Part shown: positions 19,092 to 27,441 of the stretch, one piece after another
Position numbering within the stretch: position 1 is the first letter of the stretch
Layout of the letters: each line of letters starts with the position of its first letter
Source of the DNA: Pseudomonadota bacterium
Lineage (GTDB): Bacteria > Pseudomonadota > Gammaproteobacteria > JAADHS01
Assembly (NCBI GenBank): GCA_021821045.1
Contig: JAKACW010000001.1
Span: 27,198-91,197 of the forward strand
DNA length: 64,000 nt
Direction: 5' to 3'
Program-made: the position numbers and the translations under genes
Notes under the pieces: model-generated
What the model was told of the DNA's origin: nothing
Databases searched by the model: none
Seen by the model: the letters and a program-made list of their open reading frames with translations, nothing else

Positions 19092-20855
19092 TTAAACGCC
19101 GAGGCGTTGCAGAATCGAAAACCACAACACGTCTAACGGGCGAAAAAACAAGTGCATCCCCGCGAGCGTCACCGCCGCCGCCATGACTACAACGCCGGAT
19201 ATTATGAATTGCCGCAGCCGGGCTTGGCGGATGTCATCAACCGTGTAGATTTGCGGAACGGCCGCCAATGGGGCGACGTTCACAGCCGCCACAACGCCCG
19301 CCGTACCCCGGACCGTGCCGTCTAGCGCTCCCGCCAGAACACCCACACCGATCCCGGCTCCGAGCGACATGACCAATCCAATGGCCAGCAGCGCAATTCG
19401 GTTTGGCTTGATCGGCTGCCCCGGGGCCTCGGGCGGCTCGATGAGCGTGAATCGTTCGCCTTTTCGGTCGGTCTCGAGCGACTCTCCTAATTCGGCTTCC
19501 ATCTGCTTGGCTTTGAGTTCGCGGTATTTCGTCCACGCATTCTCATAGTCGCGTGTTAGAGCGCTGAGCTGCCGCTCCACACCCGGCGCTTCAGTGAGTC
19601 TTTTCTCATACCCTGCGAACTTTGCCGCCAGTGCTTTCTGCTTTTCTTTGAGCGACGCCATTTCGATCTCCGTCGCCTGTAGCTGGGTTCTGAGCTGAAC
19701 CGCCGCCGGATTCATGCTTTCAAGCCCCGGTAACACCGCTTCGGTTTCTGCGGATTCTTTGGCGACTTTGAGCAGCTCCGCGCGGGTTTGGTTCACTTCC
19801 TTTTCCAGACGTATGACATCGGCATGACTTCCCGAGTAAAGCCGCCGCAGCTGCTCTAGCTCGACTTCCGCCTTGTCCAAGCGCGAGCGCAACTGTTGTC
19901 GCAATTCCACATTCGCCTTTCCGCTCCCCACGGTCGCCTCCAACGCGGCGATCTGCTTTTCCAGGCGCACAAGATCCGGATGACCATTACCGTACGTCGA
20001 CGAGAGGGTAACGTATTGGGTTTTCGCACGGCTCAGCAGTTCAGCCGGATCCGCCGAGTCTGCAAGGTCCCCGCCCCCAAAGGCACGCGACGCAAACTGC
20101 GCTAATTGCGATTCGAGATATATCTTTCTTTCACGCACCGCCGCCAACGCGGTTTCGGTATCCGACAGATCCCTCTCCGTTCGCTCCAGCAGCTGGACAT
20201 TGACTTGGGACATGTCGGGCATGGCGGCGAGGTTCTCTGTCTTGAACTTGGCCAGTTCGCGCTCAAATGTGCCGATCTGCGCAGCAAGCTTGGCAGTTTC
20301 ATCCGCAAGAAAGGATGACGTTTGCGCGGCCATTTCAGTACGCCTTTTCAGGTTGGCGTTTAGATACAGACTTACCAACTCGTTGGCCACTTTTTGCGCC
20401 AAACCCGGGTCCTGGTACTCAAATGAAAGGTTGAAGGCTATGGCGGCCCGGCTTGCCCGGCCGCTGCGCGGATCAATGACATCGGCGCTGATCATCTTCA
20501 GATCGATACGATCTCGCATCATTTCCACGATGACTTCAGTGGGCTCCTTGGCGCGGTCGTCGGGAAACAGTTTATAGGTATCGACAATACGCATTAGGTT
20601 CGATCGGGTCATCACCTGCTGACTGATTATTTGAATCCGCTGGTCGGCGTAGCTTGTGACCGTGCTCCGCACCAAATCTTGGGGTATTTCCTGTTGCTCG
20701 ATGAGAATCGTCGCCGTGGAACGGTAAACAGGCGGCAGCACAAAGGCAATCACGGTAAACGTCGTCAGCACCAGGAACGCGACAAGCAACGCCCACCACT
20801 TGTTTCGCAGAAGGGCGTGCAACAAATCCAACGGTGTTTTCGCGTACTCAGCCAT
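19092..20855 (-). CDS. Wzz/GNVR polysaccharide chain-length determinant (XrtA type)
   Basis: The 587-residue inner-membrane protein has a first membrane span at ~20-42 after LLHALLRNKWWALL, a long periplasmic coiled-coil region (~170-450) and further spans near ~485-510 and ~555-575. The segment LPPVYRSTATILIEQQEIPQDLV is the Wzz domain strand, and RQLSALTRDYENAWTKYRELKAK is the GNVR-type helix just before the second span. It sets polymer length and pairs with the autokinase directly downstream. The second membrane domain with an extra loop before a last helix fits the XrtA-system subgroup. Confidence 0.93.
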   Translation of the reverse strand: MAEYAKTPLDLLHALLRNKWWALLVAFLVLTTFTVIAFVLPPVYRSTATILIEQQEIPQDLVRSTVTSYADQRIQIISQQVMTRSNLMRIVDTYKLFPDDRAKEPTEVIVEMMRDRIDLKMISADVIDPRSGRASRAAIAFNLSFEYQDPGLAQKVANELVSLYLNANLKRRTEMAAQTSSFLADETAKLAAQIGTFERELAKFKTENLAAMPDMSQVNVQLLERTERDLSDTETALAAVRERKIYLESQLAQFASRAFGGGDLADSADPAELLSRAKTQYVTLSSTYGNGHPDLVRLEKQIAALEATVGSGKANVELRQQLRSRLDKAEVELEQLRRLYSGSHADVIRLEKEVNQTRAELLKVAKESAETEAVLPGLESMNPAAVQLRTQLQATEIEMASLKEKQKALAAKFAGYEKRLTEAPGVERQLSALTRDYENAWTKYRELKAKQMEAELGESLETDRKGERFTLIEPPEAPGQPIKPNRIALLAIGLVMSLGAGIGVGVLAGALDGTVRGTAGVVAAVNVAPLAAVPQIYTVDDIRQARLRQFIISGVVVMAAAVTLAGMHLFFRPLDVLWFSILQRLGV

Positions 20856-20916
20856 AAATTCCGATTCTCAACTCTAGCGCGTCAAATTAACAGTCCAAAG
20901 GCCTCGAACAACGCTG

Positions 20917-22089
20917 TCAGCGGGACCACGTGTATGCCGGCCACTCATACGACACGGTTACAATGACCGCGTTGGAAAATGCCAGCGTGTCGGCAACGGC
21001 GTCATCGCGGCGCGAGTATATATAACTTCCCTGAAGCCGCCAGTCCTCAGCCAGAAGCCAGTCGGCGCCGACCGTTGCCCGCGCAAGAGCGTAGTCCACC
21101 GGCGACCGAGTTGCGCCCAACGACTTCGTATCCAGAAGGCCCAGACTGGCGCTGCACCGCAAACGCTCCTCGAATTCATGGCCGTAGCTCAACGTACCGC
21201 TGTACTGTTCCAACAAAACGCCGGCACCGCTGGGCACCAGTGACTGCGACACCGCAAGCGTCACCGAGGAACGGTTCGTCACCAGCGACCTAACGCTAAG
21301 TTCGTAAACACCGCCAGCATCATCCTCGTCAAAGTCCCCACCGGCCACGCTGAGCTTCTGAACCGTATATCGCGCACCGAGAGAAGCGCTGTAAGTCGTA
21401 CGATCGGACAGCGCACTGCGGTATTGCGCATTAAGCGCAATGTTGTCCGTCTCGGTTCCTTGCGTGGGCGCCCTCTCTCGGCTCCACGACAAGCTCATAC
21501 CTACCTGCCGATCATCCGCCAAATCCTGGGAAACACCCGTTGCCACTGTCCTGAAGTCGAAATCGTAGAGACCAGTCAGTTCCTCGCCTTGATAGTCCGT
21601 ACTGCTGTAACTCGCGCGAGCCCACAACTGGCGCTTCTCCGACAAGTCGTAACTGACGTTGGGTTGGACGCTGAGGGAGTTGCGCCGTTTGTCTGCTTCG
21701 ACGAAACCCGTACTTTCGAGCTCACTCGTCAAAGTGGACTCGGCGCGGAAACCGCCGTCCAAACCGACGCCGCCCCACTGAAAAAGTTGGCTCGCATCAA
21801 AGTTGACATACTGCGACGCACGATCCAAATCGTTGCTTCGGCGTGATTGCCTGTCACGAAATCCCGGACTAACGCCGAGCCTTCCCGTGTCGTTCTCAAC
21901 CGCCATTACCACCGAGCCGCTAGTAAGCACCGAATCGACACTCTCGGGATTGGTCGGCGCCAATGCAATGTTGTCGTTGACTTCCAGCGACGCGCTCACG
22001 CTTGGATCGACCGTCCACTCGGCGCATTGGCCGAAGGGCGCGAATAACATCGAAACCGTGACAAAGCACACACGACAGCAAAAGCGCAT
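20917..22089 (-). CDS. Outer-membrane beta-barrel protein of PEP-CTERM/XrtA exopolysaccharide loci
   Basis: After a signal peptide (MRFCCRVCFVTVSMLFAPFGQCA) the ~390-residue product is a run of alternating amphipathic strands such as ANRSSVTLAVSQSLV-like and WRLQGSYIYSRRDD, ending in a strand with WPAYTW near the C-terminus. It begins WTVDPSVSASLEVNDNIAL, the usual opening of the PEP-CTERM-associated outer-membrane protein family. ATG 22089 is preferred over GTG 22101 because AGGA precedes it. Its place between the export and chain-length genes suggests an exit pore or assembly factor for the polysaccharide. Confidence 0.82.
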   Translation of the reverse strand: MRFCCRVCFVTVSMLFAPFGQCAEWTVDPSVSASLEVNDNIALAPTNPESVDSVLTSGSVVMAVENDTGRLGVSPGFRDRQSRRSNDLDRASQYVNFDASQLFQWGGVGLDGGFRAESTLTSELESTGFVEADKRRNSLSVQPNVSYDLSEKRQLWARASYSSTDYQGEELTGLYDFDFRTVATGVSQDLADDRQVGMSLSWSRERAPTQGTETDNIALNAQYRSALSDRTTYSASLGARYTVQKLSVAGGDFDEDDAGGVYELSVRSLVTNRSSVTLAVSQSLVPSGAGVLLEQYSGTLSYGHEFEERLRCSASLGLLDTKSLGATRSPVDYALARATVGADWLLAEDWRLQGSYIYSRRDDAVADTLAFSNAVIVTVSYEWPAYTWSR

Positions 22090-22174
22090 GGTCCTGTACA
22101 CGACGTCGCCGACAACTATGGACGGTCAAGCTGCGCAGCCAGCCGAGCACCGACGCTCCTTCGATCCGCGATAA

Positions 22175-22729
22175 TCACGGCACCACAACCACGTCGCCAC
22201 TTCGCAGCACAATGTTTTGTTCCAGATTTCGCCCCTTTTCGACTTCGACATAATTAAACGGGATAGCTTGCTGTTTGCCGTCCGCGCGGCGTAACACAAA
22301 CACCTCTTCGAGCGCGGCGAAGCGCGACATGCCACCGGCGATACTGAGGGCCTGCATGACATCGACGAACCCGGTCAGGGCCACCTCCCCTGGACGGTTA
22401 ACCTTGCCAATAACGTAGACTTTGTTGCCTTCCAACTTGGCCGCTGCTACGGTGACTACCGCGTCAGGCAGGTAGGTCGCAAGCCCTTTGGCGATTTCCG
22501 TTCGGACCTGCTCCACAGTTCGTCCCTGGGCATCGACTTCGCCGGCCAAAGGGAAGGAGAATCGACCGTCCGGGCGAATCAACACCGTTTGCTGCAGATC
22601 GGGCTCTTTCCACACGGACACGCTGAGTACATCGCCGGGTTGAAGAAAATATTCACGCGAATCGGCGATGCTGCCGGTCGCGAACAGGCTGGCAGCGCAC
22701 CCCACAATAAATACGACCATCGCTCGCAA
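22175..22729 (-). CDS. Wza-like polysaccharide export protein (XrtA type, short form)
   Basis: The ~184-residue protein has a signal region and then the poly-export domain: REYFLQPGDVLSVSVWKEPDL, RPDGRFSFPLAGEV, and an SLBB-like segment KVYVIGKVNRPGEVAL, ending RSGDVVVVP. It is far shorter than E. coli Wza and lacks a C-terminal amphipathic helix, which is normal for the exosortase-linked subgroup. TTG 22729 is chosen because GGAGGG lies nine bases before it; GTG 22756 has no ribosome site and ATG 22720 is 18 bases from it. It is the first gene of the leftward export-barrel-Wzz-kinase operon. Confidence 0.88.
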   Translation of the reverse strand: MRAMVVFIVGCAASLFATGSIADSREYFLQPGDVLSVSVWKEPDLQQTVLIRPDGRFSFPLAGEVDAQGRTVEQVRTEIAKGLATYLPDAVVTVAAAKLEGNKVYVIGKVNRPGEVALTGFVDVMQALSIAGGMSRFAALEEVFVLRRADGKQQAIPFNYVEVEKGRNLEQNIVLRSGDVVVVP

Positions 22730-22850
22730 AGTACTGCTCCCTCCAAATAAAATCACGCAATTGTAGCGTTAGTAGATTGCAAAGAAGTGAAAAGCCAGAA
22801 TATTTGCTCCAGCCTACAAACGTCCTACAAAGTCATTGCATGACGGACAT

Positions 22851-22884
22851 AAAGTACCGGGATATTGTTATATTTTTGTTACAG
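22851..22884 (-). promoter_or_regulatory. Putative PhoB box and -10 for the export operon
   Basis: The minus-strand 18-mer CTGTAACAAAAATATAAC (22867-22884) contains half-sites CTGTAAC (6/7) and ATATAAC (4/7) with an A-rich 4-bp spacer. A -10-like TACTTT (22851-22856) follows after 10 bp. Transcription would enter the Wza-like gene with a leader of ~115 nt. Confidence 0.45.
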
Positions 22885-22924
22885 AAGGGGTTCAGAGCGA
22901 TCGCAGCACCCGGGTGGTGGCGTC

Positions 22925-22962
22925 AAAAAAGGCGCCAGTCGTCCCAAGCGGGACGACTGGCG
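22925..22962 (-). terminator. Strong intrinsic terminator downstream of the PEP-CTERM-like gene
   Basis: A perfect 13-bp stem (CGCCAGTCGTCCC at 22933-22945 paired with 22950-22962) with a 4-base loop is followed on the minus strand by CCTTTTTT. It would end leftward transcription from the 23,081-24,216 gene pair before the export operon. Confidence 0.88.
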
Positions 22963-23080
22963 GAGGGGGATGGAGTCCATTCGATTTTCTTCTCACCCCG
23001 GAAGACTGCTTCGCTCGCCGACCCGCTGTGCCTCAGCGGCGCGCGGAAGAGTTCAGATCCTAACAGCGTGCCCCGTCCGG

Positions 23081-23650
23081 TTAGGCTGGCACGGGCCCCC
23101 GTGCTCCCAAGCCCAGGTTTAATGTGGGCAGGGTCCCGCCTTTTCCAGTTACTACAAGAACCACGAGGCCGGTAAATAACAGTAACAGTGCGGACGGCAG
23201 CGGCACGGCGGCAGGACCGAACGCCGTGACTTGCACACCGTAGAGGCCAAGCCCGAACGTCTCGCCCGCATCGCCCATAAGACTCGCGTAGTACGTACCG
23301 GGCGCCGCGGCCTCAAACTCAAAGCTGCCCGAGCCGAATACAGACCCTAGGCCAAGCTGGTCTTCGACAAAGGTCGAGATGCTCAGACCAATCGTGCGAA
23401 AACTCTCAGGAAAGCCAAAGTCGGCGAGTTTGGCGGTATAGGTTCCCGCTTGTGCAATGGTGAAGGGAGTAACCTTGGTGAAACCGCCGGCAGTCGCTTC
23501 GACTGAGAGCGGGGAAAGCCCCCCGGGACCGGCACCCAGGAAACCGACATCCTCATAGACGATGGTGGCCGCCGATGCGTTGGTGCTCATTACTCCGATT
23601 GCCGCTAGCGCAGCGAATCCCGCCGCTTTGAAAAATCCACACTTGCTCAT
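23081..23650 (-). CDS. PEP-CTERM-like secreted protein with VPLPSA tail
   Basis: The 189-residue product has a signal peptide (KAAGFAALAAIGVMSTNASA) and a beta-rich body with AQAGTYTAKLADFGFP and AAPGTYYASLMGDAGE, which look like repeated strands. The tail VPLPSALLLLFTGLVVLVV is a PEP-CTERM variant (VPLP for VPEP) with its membrane helix. The expected basic cluster is missing: the frame reads TGKGGTLPTLNLG and continues to a stop. In another frame the same DNA reads NWKRRDP right after the helix, hinting at a frameshift. ATG 23650 follows AAGGAG closely. Partner of the ribbon-helix-helix gene 26 bp upstream. Confidence 0.65.
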   Translation of the reverse strand: MSKCGFFKAAGFAALAAIGVMSTNASAATIVYEDVGFLGAGPGGLSPLSVEATAGGFTKVTPFTIAQAGTYTAKLADFGFPESFRTIGLSISTFVEDQLGLGSVFGSGSFEFEAAAPGTYYASLMGDAGETFGLGLYGVQVTAFGPAAVPLPSALLLLFTGLVVLVVTGKGGTLPTLNLGLGARGPVPA

Positions 23651-23676
23651 CACTCGCTCCTTGTTCCAATTTAGTG

Positions 23677-24216
23677 TTAGTTGATTGAAGGTAGAAGGTC
23701 GCCCGGAATCAGGCTCGCCTCGTCTTTGTCCTTTGCCGCCGCGACGCTGCGAGCCTCGGCCCTGCGTTCGCCCGCCGACACGACGTACTTGTCATAGAGA
23801 TAACGGCGCAGCAATTGCGAGGGCGGTAAACCTTCACGGTTGTCCTCCACCAACTCCTTGAGCCGCATATAAAGGTAGTTATCCTGCAATCCCCACATCG
23901 CCAGAAGCTCGATGTCGTCTCGATCAACGCGCCGGTCATCACCGGTGACCGCGCCGTTGATGATGGCGTCGAGCCGATCCGTATCCAGTTCGAAGTAGGT
24001 CGTCAGCTCACTACCGAACTCCACAAATACCGGAACCAAGTCTGAACCGGTGGTATGCGAATCCTGCAACGGAGTGAGCTTCGTCAAGCTGCTGCGAACT
24101 GCGAAGCGGAATACATCAGACTCACGCACCTGCAAACGCGCCGCGATTTCCCTAATACGACGCAGATCAGATGCGCTCATTCGCACAGAGATGTTTTGCT
24201 TTCTCTGACTACTCAT
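23677..24216 (-). CDS. Ribbon-helix-helix DNA-binding protein (function unknown)
   Basis: The 179-residue protein opens with ISVRMSASDLRRIREIAARL and continues QVRESDVFRFAVRSSL, a strand followed by two helices like the CopG/Arc ribbon-helix-helix fold. The remaining ~125 residues are acidic and helical (RLDAIINGAVTGDDRRVDRDDIELLAM) and I do not recognise them. No signal peptide is present. It is the first gene of a two-gene unit with the PEP-CTERM-like protein and follows a Pho-like promoter, so it may be a local or autoregulatory repressor. Target unknown. Confidence 0.55.
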   Translation of the reverse strand: MSSQRKQNISVRMSASDLRRIREIAARLQVRESDVFRFAVRSSLTKLTPLQDSHTTGSDLVPVFVEFGSELTTYFELDTDRLDAIINGAVTGDDRRVDRDDIELLAMWGLQDNYLYMRLKELVEDNREGLPPSQLLRRYLYDKYVVSAGERRAEARSVAAAKDKDEASLIPGDLLPSIN

Positions 24217-24287
24217 AGCCTAGTGTTCCTTCCCTTAGTGGCACGCGGTCGTCGTTCTGCCCGCGTTCGAGATGCAAAGTTACTCGT

Positions 24288-24321
24288 ATATTGTGACGAA
24301 GCAGTGACATTTTTGTTGCAG
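24288..24321 (-). promoter_or_regulatory. Putative PhoB box and -10 upstream of the RHH gene
   Basis: Minus-strand CTGCAACAAAAATGTCAC (24304-24321): half-sites CTGCAAC (5/7) and ATGTCAC (6/7), spacer AAAA. CAATAT (24288-24293) follows after exactly 10 bp. One of the best matches in the window, and back-to-back with the olsF box. Confidence 0.55.
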
Positions 24322-24395
24322 AATGACCGGGTTACGTGATCTCTTAACGGTCCGGATGTCATGCGTTTATCACGCACAATGCACACGGCGTCGAT

Positions 24396-24429
24396 CTGTA
24401 ACATTTCAGTCACGCAGCCGCCCTATTTC
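24396..24429 (+). promoter_or_regulatory. Putative PhoB box and -10 upstream of olsF
   Basis: Plus-strand CTGTAACATTTCAGTCAC (24396-24413): half-sites CTGTAAC (6/7) and CAGTCAC (6/7) with an 11-bp period. TATTTC (24424-24429) follows after 10 bp and lies ~55 bp before the olsF start. An extra CTGTCAT occurs at 24442-24448. Phosphate control of ornithine-lipid synthesis is known in other bacteria, which fits. Confidence 0.6.
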
Positions 24430-24485
24430 CGTAACAGTGACCTGTCATTCTTTTGCGCGACAACATCACGGCATGCAGGTAAAAC

Positions 24486-26321
24486 GTGAACGAGCGCAAC
24501 GAACGAAACCCCTTCAGGATCAACGGACAGCCAAACTTCGCGGGCGATCCGGCGTGGCGCCAGTGGGTGGAAGTGACGGTCGAAAAGATCTTTTCTTTGG
24601 ATCGACTTAACACGATTTACGGCAGGTTCCCCACCGGACTGACGGTGGATCAGTTCCTGGATCAAGTCATTCGCGAACTGCGGCTGAACTATCGCGTCGC
24701 CCTGGGCGAACCGTCGAACATTCCGGCGCAAGGGCGTTTGATCATTGTCGCGAACCATCCCTTCGGGGCTTTGGAAGGAATCGTCCTCGGACATTTGATC
24801 CGGAAAATTCGCCCGGATGTTCGCTTCGTCGCCAACTATTTACTGAATCGCGTACCGGAGCTGTCTGAACTTTTTTTCCAAGTAGATCCGTTCGGCGGAA
24901 TGGGTGCCCACAGTCGAAGCTTTGCCGGTATTCGACAAGCCCGCGAATGGCTGGAAAAAGAGGGCTGCCTGGTTCTTTTTCCCGCGGGAGAAGTGTCCCA
25001 TCTGAATTTGCGCGATGGCCTGGTCTCCGATCCGCCGTGGAACTTGGGCGCCGCGCGGCTGGCGAGGGCGTCACTCGCGCCGGTCCTACCCATCTATTTT
25101 CACGGCACTAACAGCGCCATGTTCCATCTCGCCGGCCTGATCGAACCGCGCCTTCGCACCGCGCTGCTGCCACGGGAGTTAATCAAGAAAGCAGACCGAA
25201 CGATTTCCCTTGCGGTGGGTGACTGCGTCGGCGGAAAGAAAATCGAACAGATCGCCGACGATGGGGCACTGACGGATTTTCTGCGCGCTCAGACCTATTT
25301 CCTGGGTCGCCGTTTGGCCGCGGGCAAGCAGACAAAAATGGCCAAACCGCGCTTGCTTTCTCCCCGTGCGGCGGCGCCCATCCCGCCGCCCCGTGATAAA
25401 ACGCAAGTTGCCGCCGAAGTTGCCGGACTGAGCACTCAACACCTCATGCTGCAAGACGGAGCCTTCGACGTGTATGTGGCACAGGCGGGGGCCATTCCAG
25501 TGGTGATGCAGGAGCTTGGGCGGCTGCGCGAAGTGACGTTCCGCGCCGCCGGCGAAGGAACCTTGCGCGAGCGGGACATCGATCTGTTCGATGCGTACTA
25601 CGATCACATCTTCATTTGGGACAGAAAGCAGCAGGAACTGGTCGGCGCCTATCGTGTGGCCCGAACGGATGACGTAGTGCGGCGCTACAAGATACGGGGA
25701 TTGTATACCCAGACCTTATTCCACTATGGCGAGCCATTTCTGGAGCAATTGGGGCCAGCGATCGAACTGGGGAGGTCGTTTGTGCGCAGTGAGTATCAGA
25801 AGAGCTATGCGCCGTTGCTGTTACTATGGAAAGGTATTGGACGATATTTGTGCGTTCACAATCACTACAAGACACTGTTCGGGCCGGTCAGCATCAGTCA
25901 GTCTTATGCTCCCCTGTCTCAAGCCCTCATGGTGGAGTTTCTTAATAATCATCACCCGTACCCCGTCGCCCCGAACGCGGTAAAAGGGCGCAGACCGTAT
26001 CGCGCGGCGACCCACCCACGCGCACAGATCGAGCCGCGCATCGCCCGCTATCTCGACAGCGACGAGCTTGGCGCCATGGTCTCCTCGATTGAGCCAGACG
26101 GCAAGGGCGTGCCAGTACTCTTGCGCCATTACTTGAATCTCGGCGGAGAGATCGCGGCGTTCAACGTCGACAAGCGCTTCAACAACTGCCTCGATGCACT
26201 GCTGATCGTCGACGTGACAAAAGCGCCCTTAAATGCCCTGCGCCGCTATATGGGCAAAGACGCGGCCGACCTGTTCCTGGCGGGTCACCGGGAGGACGCC
26301 GGGATCACCCTTGCGTCTTAG
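24486..26321 (+). CDS. olsF: Bifunctional ornithine-lipid synthase (OlsF-like)
   Basis: This 611-residue protein fuses two acyltransferases. Residues ~65-270 are PlsC-like: ANHPFGALEG (His91) and LFPAGEVSHL (FPAGE at 165-169) with a PIYFHGTNSAMF strand. Residues ~310-600 are an OlsB-like GNAT domain: FDAYYDHIFIWDRKQQELVGAYRVA, ELGRSFVRSEYQ, GPVSISQSYAPLSQALM and HYLNLGGEIAAFNVDKRFN. In characterised OlsF the C-terminal part N-acylates ornithine and the N-terminal part O-acylates the product, giving a phosphorus-free membrane lipid. The PlsC motif is H-x5-E rather than H-x4-D. The start is GTG with AGG seven bases upstream. Neighbouring genes also concern membrane lipids. Confidence 0.85.
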   Translation: MNERNERNPFRINGQPNFAGDPAWRQWVEVTVEKIFSLDRLNTIYGRFPTGLTVDQFLDQVIRELRLNYRVALGEPSNIPAQGRLIIVANHPFGALEGIVLGHLIRKIRPDVRFVANYLLNRVPELSELFFQVDPFGGMGAHSRSFAGIRQAREWLEKEGCLVLFPAGEVSHLNLRDGLVSDPPWNLGAARLARASLAPVLPIYFHGTNSAMFHLAGLIEPRLRTALLPRELIKKADRTISLAVGDCVGGKKIEQIADDGALTDFLRAQTYFLGRRLAAGKQTKMAKPRLLSPRAAAPIPPPRDKTQVAAEVAGLSTQHLMLQDGAFDVYVAQAGAIPVVMQELGRLREVTFRAAGEGTLRERDIDLFDAYYDHIFIWDRKQQELVGAYRVARTDDVVRRYKIRGLYTQTLFHYGEPFLEQLGPAIELGRSFVRSEYQKSYAPLLLLWKGIGRYLCVHNHYKTLFGPVSISQSYAPLSQALMVEFLNNHHPYPVAPNAVKGRRPYRAATHPRAQIEPRIARYLDSDELGAMVSSIEPDGKGVPVLLRHYLNLGGEIAAFNVDKRFNNCLDALLIVDVTKAPLNALRRYMGKDAADLFLAGHREDAGITLAS

Positions 26322-26578
26322 TTCGCCCGCGCCAGTGTCGTCGACATGCTGCGCAGACTGACGCGACCGTCGACATCGTGGATGATCACGGTAGCGTGGA
26401 GCGTCTGGGCGCGCATCGACTGACGCAGAGCGGCGAACTCATCATCCAGATTGACGGCTGACTGGGCATTTGCCAGCTGGATTTTGGTACCAGCGACGAA
26501 TACGGTCTGTGCCTGCGTTTCGGTCGCAACAAGAGCAGACAGCAACGCGGCACAGACCACGAAACGAGTCATTTTCAT
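26318..26578 (-). CDS. Small secreted protein of unknown function
   Basis: The 86-residue product begins MKMTRFVVCAALLSALVATETQAQ, a clear signal peptide, followed by a ~60-residue mature part with VFVAGTKIQLANAQSAVNLDDEFAALRQSMRAQTLHA. No family recognised. ATG 26578 has AAGGAGAAGAAGG directly upstream; an ORF start further out at 26605 is unlikely. It converges with olsF with a 4-bp overlap. A short GGGC...GCCC hairpin lies in its leader. Confidence 0.6.
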   Translation of the reverse strand: MKMTRFVVCAALLSALVATETQAQTVFVAGTKIQLANAQSAVNLDDEFAALRQSMRAQTLHATVIIHDVDGRVSLRSMSTTLARAN

Positions 26579-26733
26579 CCTTCTTCTCCTTGTTTGAGCG
26601 GGCAAGCGCCCATTGCAGGAGATAGCGGACGAAAAGTCGTCGAGAAAAGGCGTTAGGTCACAAAACCCCTATTTCAGGAATTGCCTCAGCCGCAGAGATG
26701 AGATTGTAATATTTCGCGGTAATGCAGCGAAAG

Positions 26734-27441
26734 TTACGCTATCCGCAGGTTTCGCCGGCGGCCAGAAAGGCCCAAACCGACGAGGGCGGAGCCAAGCAGC
26801 CACACTGCTGCGGGAACCGGCACCGCAAACGAACCATCGGGACGCACGATAAAATCGGTGATGGTGAGAATATTGTTTGTCATGTAGTCGTTGAAATTCA
26901 GCGCGTTTGCGTAGGCAACGACGTCGTTGCCCGCCGTCTTGCCGTCTTTGGCATAAAACACACCCCATACCGGCGCGCGATCAGTCACCATGGTGTAATT
27001 GACCTGACCGGCTGTGCTGCCGAAGTCGAATTTCACACCGTACATCGGATTGGGCAGCCCCGGGTTACCCATCGACGAATCCCACGTCTGCGGCCCTTCC
27101 GTCGGCGTGCTGGTTCCGCCGAGGATATTGAATTGCTCAGCGTCGTTGGTAACTTCCAAAATGAAGTGCGAGACGTCTTTGATTTGACTCGGGCTGTTGG
27201 TCACGTCTACATCGTAGTTGTAGGTCCACGTCCCGTTGCCGTTGTTAACAATATTCCACGATATGGCAAACCCGCCGTTATCCCACTGCTCCGTTGCGTC
27301 GACCCCTAAATTCAGCGGCGATGAACGTGACCCGGTAAGATATGCGCTCGCATCCGTTCCCCAAAGCGCGGCATGCACAGGTCCAGTCATTCCTATGGAC
27401 GTCACGCCGACCATCGCCACTATCAAGCTATGCTTATACAT
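26734..27441 (-). CDS. PEP-CTERM protein
   Basis: The 235-residue protein has a signal peptide (MYKHSLIVAMVGVTSIGMTGPVHA), a beta-rich body with WTYNYDVDVTNSPSQIKDVSHF and FDFGSTAGQVNYTMVTD, and the tail VPVPAAVWLLGSALVGL followed by GRRRNLRIA. That is the gammaproteobacterial PEP-CTERM sorting signal: motif, helix and basic cluster. Such proteins are processed by an exosortase and usually end up on the surface or in the exopolysaccharide matrix. The body resembles repeats of unknown role in other PEP-CTERM proteins (T-P-x-Q-W-D/S-S). ATG 27441 is chosen from its GGGAG site and signal peptide. Confidence 0.85.
   Translation of the reverse strand: MYKHSLIVAMVGVTSIGMTGPVHAALWGTDASAYLTGSRSSPLNLGVDATEQWDNGGFAISWNIVNNGNGTWTYNYDVDVTNSPSQIKDVSHFILEVTNDAEQFNILGGTSTPTEGPQTWDSSMGNPGLPNPMYGVKFDFGSTAGQVNYTMVTDRAPVWGVFYAKDGKTAGNDVVAYANALNFNDYMTNNILTITDFIVRPDGSFAVPVPAAVWLLGSALVGLGLSGRRRNLRIA

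Larger units (their letters stand above)
22730..23080. other. Gene-free stretch between the export operon and a PEP-CTERM-like gene
   Basis: I see no credible gene here. It holds a strong leftward terminator, a Pho-like promoter and a direct repeat CCTACAAA at 22813-22820 and 22824-22831 (11-bp period). Confidence 0.6.

Noticed and set aside
24428..24448. A second Pho box immediately upstream of olsF (CCGTAAC...CTGTCAT)
   Set aside because: The halves are 13 bp apart, not 11, so only the upstream box was kept.
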